A stretch of DNA of 12,084 bases. It comes from Dictyocoela muelleri. Its lineage: Eukaryota > Microsporidia. The notes beneath the pieces are model-generated. The model saw only the letters and a program-made list of their open reading frames with translations, was not told where the DNA came from and searched no databases. The position numbers were made by a program, and so were the translations under genes. This document shows positions 9,625 to 12,084 of this stretch, piece after piece. Each line of letters starts with the position of its first letter. Within the stretch, counting starts at the first letter, position 1. Where the stretch lies: positions 1 to 12,084 of the forward strand of contig SDVU01000590.1 of assembly GCA_016256075.1 (NCBI GenBank), read 5' to 3'.

Positions 9625-10376
9625 TTGAAGTTCGTCAAAAATAAAGTAAAAACACACCAAGAATATGCATTGAAATTCCTGAAAGACATACATATTTCCC
9701 TATCACATCATAGATCTTCTAAAACATATTTTACAATTAAAAATAAATTTTATATAAAAAATATACAAAACAAAATTTCCGAATCTATTTATAATTGTGA
9801 GGATTGTCAGTTGAATAAGAATTTCAAAAATAATTATGGGGGTGTAAAAATCGCACCGTATCTAAACAAGAAACTTGAATTTATTAGCAGTGATATTTTC
9901 GGTACTATTGAAAATCTTGATATAAAAAGGTGGAAAGAGTCACATTTTGACAGTAACCTACCTCTTTTCTCGTTTTATTAAATTTATTCACATATCAAAT
10001 ATAAAGGCAATTACCATAGCAGATAAAATTGAATAATTTTGGTTATAAAATTATTTGCATCCTAAAAAAACTACTTAGTGATCAAGGGACTCAATAAACT
10101 TCAAAGGAATTAAATAACCTCGCCAAAAATATTATTTTTCACAAATATTCACAACACTATACAATCCACAATCAAATGGAATATCAGAAAGAATCAAATC
10201 TACGATTTTAAATGGATTACGAATATTCAAAAATCATGAAATAAAAGAAACTCTAAAAATTATTGAAAGAGGTATAAATTTAACATATCTCTAAATAGAG
10301 GCACGACACCTATTGAAGCTATAGGAAACAAAGAGGGTTGTTTAGAAAGATGTCTACCATCAAGGAGGGGGGGGGG
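9625..10376 (+). pseudogene. integrase part of the Ty3-like fossil
   Basis: Around 9685-9825 the plus strand shows an HHCC zinc-binding pattern (HISLSHHRS, then CEDCQLNK), the N-terminal integrase domain. A segment LEFISSDIFG near 9879-9905 fits the beginning of the DDE core. Later pieces resemble LSDQGTQ (about 10076-10096), NQMEYQKESN and GTTPIEAIG (about 10302-10328). The usual C-terminal domain cannot be seen before the G tract. The domain is decayed. Confidence 0.8.
10362..10376 (+). repeat. purine tract with ten consecutive G, possible polypurine tract
   Basis: AAGGA followed by ten G is the longest GC run in the window and directly follows the last integrase-like codons. A purine-rich tract marks the start of the 3' LTR in retroelements, and the position fits. 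No sequence after it resembles anything upstream of gag, so a 3' LTR is not supported. It could instead be a junction or a homopolymer assembly error. Confidence 0.4.
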
Positions 10377-10380
10377 CCCT

Positions 10381-11090
10381 TGAATTGAAATTTTTAAAAA
10401 AAAAAATTAAAAATAAATTAATAAATTATTATTTTTTTTAATTAAAATTAATTATAACAATACAATTCCACAATTTATTAAAATGTATACAAAATATTTT
10501 TAAATTCGCTTGTTACTCAAAATATACCTTCGTTTATAAATGTATTCAACATCTAATTACCAAATTGCATCTTTTAACATTATTTTATTTTTCTTTTAAT
10601 ATTAAAATTCACAAAAAACTTTTATTTTTGTCGTATTTATACCAGCATGTGCTAAAAAATCAAAATTGTGATTTATAAACTTATGTTGTAAACAATTTTT
10701 TACACATTAATTTATAATTTAATTTCATTATTGTGACATTTGACAAATTATAAAATAGGTTAAGTTGCTTATAATTAATATCTTCTAAAAAAGAGTAAAT
10801 GTAATGAAAATACGCCTAAATTTCTAATTTTTAAATTTTATATTTTACCTAAAATAACAAAAGTGACGAAAACAGTAGTATCTTAGCATTTTATAATATA
10901 AATTTAAAAAAATGTGCCATCACATTAAAACATATTTTTGTGTCTGATAATATCTTAAAATTTATTAATAATTAAATCATGTCATCACAAAAAAATATTC
11001 TGTAAATTAATTTTAAATTAATATGGTTCATTAATTAAATGTTGAAAAATTGCTTTTGTTTAGTTAGAAGGGTACTAACTATTTAATCCG
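10381..11090. other. AT-rich spacer without a recognisable gene
   Basis: This is low-complexity A/T sequence with short palindromic words such as ATTAATTT/AAATTAAT near 11006-11022. No open frame, RNA gene or LTR copy can be supported. Any 3' LTR of the Ty3-like fossil would be expected here, but it does not resemble the region upstream of that element. Confidence 0.45.
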
Positions 11091-11361
11091 TCGCCAGCTA
11101 AATGCCTATACAAAAGAGCTAAAGAACCCTGAGAGAATATTTAAAACTATTATATTATTCTACGATAGGAGATATATTTCTTTTCTGATATAATCTTTTT
11201 TATTGAGCTTTTTTACTTCGTAAACGAAGTTTTTGGAGTAAAAAATACAAGAAAAAAGCTTATATCAGAAAAGAAATATATCTCCTATCGTAGAATAATA
11301 TAATAGTTTTAAATATTTTTCAGGTATCATAAGCTCTTTTATATAGGTATTTAGCTAGCGA
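11091..11361. repeat. 271-bp long inverted repeat (hairpin/foldback)
   Basis: The left arm begins TCGCCAGCTAAAT at 11091 and the right arm ends as its complement at 11361 (ATTTAGCTAGCGA on the plus strand). Positions 11136-11193 and 11260-11317 are perfect reverse complements over 58 bp. Outside this core the arms are alike but diverged, including AAAGAGCT against AGCTCTTT. The centre is a short palindrome, ACTTCGT-AA-ACGAAGT (11215-11230). There is no coding capacity. It resembles a foldback element, a hairpin MITE, or two transposon ends joined head to head. The Merlin transposase relic begins only 85 bp to the right, so the arms may be Merlin terminal repeats. No target duplication is obvious. 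Confidence 0.85.
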
Positions 11362-11446
11362 AGAATGTGTACATATAATGGTAAAAATATAAAATAACAT
11401 TTTAGATAATTTTAAATTATTATTTTAAATAAAATTAAGTTAATAA

Positions 11447-12060
11447 TTATTTATATATGTATAATTCAGTAAATGATCTTTTAAGATTTCTCTTCCAACT
11501 AAAAATATCTAAATATTTTTGAAATGCGTTTTCATTTATTCCATAATCTGAATGGATTTTTTTAACATGCATCCATAAATTTTCAATTTTTTGAGTGTTT
11601 CGTTTGTAATTGTATTAACAAAATATTTTTTATTATTCACAGTAAAATGTCCGTATCCGTTTTTTCCTACATTTGTATAAGCTTACTACAAATCTATTAC
11701 AATTTCAGATCCTTTCTCAATCTCATAATTTATTATGGGGAATAATGTTTCTTGTGACCTACTATTAACTATACGAAAAAAACAATTGTCAGTATCTTTT
11801 TCTATTCCACCGAAGACTCAGATTTTGCCCCGTCTCCTTTGTTATACTTTCTGGGGCAAAATAAGACTCATCGACTTGCACTTCCCATTTAATACCTACC
11901 AATCTAGTTTTATTCAGTATATAATCTCTTATTATTGCTGATTCAATTTTTCTTTTATAGCAATAATAAGTTTTGATGTTATCCTTTATTCTTTTAGTAT
12001 ATTTTTTTGCTTATCAATATTATTATAAAAACATATAAATATAATAGAAATTTTTTATTA
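11447..12060 (-). pseudogene. broken Merlin/IS1016-type DDE transposase
   Basis: The minus strand encodes pieces of a DDE transposase of the Merlin superfamily (ISXO2/IS1595-like domain). Seen in order are GIKWEVQVDESYF with the first catalytic Asp (11872-11870), YNKGDG, GGIEKDTDNCFF, ETLFPIINYEIEKGSEIVID with the second Asp (11694-11692), AYTNV, HFTVNN, and TQKIENLWMHVKKIHS with the catalytic Glu (11584-11582), ending near YIYK and a TAA at 11449-11447. The frame changes at least three times (near 11855, 11810 and 11600), and two adjacent stops sit where the family has Cys-Trp after the second Asp. The N-terminal end is poorly preserved and may continue past the right edge. The element is dead, and its right terminus is not in the window. 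Confidence 0.85.
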
Positions 12061-12084
12061 TTAATTTGGCATAATTCAAAATAT

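Larger units (their letters stand above)
7045..10376 (+). mobile_element. fossil Ty3/gypsy-like LTR retroelement, broken
   Basis: A single plus-strand element is recognised by its ordered parts: gag-like, aspartic protease, reverse transcriptase, RNase H, integrase. RNase H before integrase places it in Ty3/gypsy (Metaviridae) and not Ty1/copia. It is clearly dead, with well over a dozen breaks spread through all parts. I see no LTR pair, and the expected C-terminal part of integrase is absent or unrecognisable. It ends at a purine tract at 10362-10376. Age is hard to judge without LTRs, but the number of breaks and the absence of intact ends suggest an old insertion. The protein motifs are still easy to read, so it is not ancient. 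Confidence 0.9.

Noticed and set aside
9396-9689. A 97-codon minus-strand frame
   Set aside because: It is antisense to the RNase H and integrase parts of the fossil; its hydrophobic look comes from the A-rich opposite strand.
10381-10560. 3' LTR of the Ty3-like element
   Set aside because: No convincing similarity to the sequence upstream of the gag-like part; only A/T-rich words are shared.
11735-11941. A 68-codon plus-strand frame
   Set aside because: It is antisense to the Merlin transposase relic.

Overview
The window is very AT-rich (I estimate about a quarter G+C) and gene-poor. It holds one intact protein gene, several decayed mobile elements and long stretches with no readable coding capacity. 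My best guess is a microsporidian with an enlarged, transposon-loaded genome. This rests on an intronless helicase gene with a very divergent, Asn/Lys/Ile-rich sequence, a CCC-type motif touching its likely start codon (a signal known from microsporidian genes), and the mixture of Ty3/gypsy, Merlin and hAT-type relics. Another AT-rich fungus, protist or small invertebrate is not excluded.

Layout, left to right. At 1-85 on the minus strand is a tRNA-like sequence with perfect Pol III A and B boxes but no proper cloverleaf, probably a tRNA pseudogene or a SINE head. Positions 743-2470 (minus) encode a DEAD-box RNA helicase, most like Rok1/DDX52, a 40S ribosome assembly factor. Upstream of it is AT-rich spacer, a short GC-rich tandem repeat at 2987-3050, and a roughly 517-bp non-autonomous hAT-like element at 3244-3760. 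Positions 3761 to about 7044 contain nothing I can name. A decayed Ty3/gypsy-like element follows on the plus strand (about 7045-10376), with its parts in the usual order gag, protease, reverse transcriptase, RNase H, integrase. No pair of LTRs is visible, and it stops at a purine tract containing ten consecutive G. After 700 bp of AT-rich spacer comes a 271-bp inverted repeat (11091-11361) with a 58-bp perfect core, then a broken Merlin/IS1016-type DDE transposase gene on the minus strand (11447 to about 12060) that reaches towards the right edge.

The genes do not form an operon or pathway. The helicase is a housekeeping gene surrounded by dead or dying elements. The most interesting structure is the long inverted repeat beside the Merlin relic, which may be two element ends joined head to head or a foldback/hairpin MITE. 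I found no convincing new biological system.
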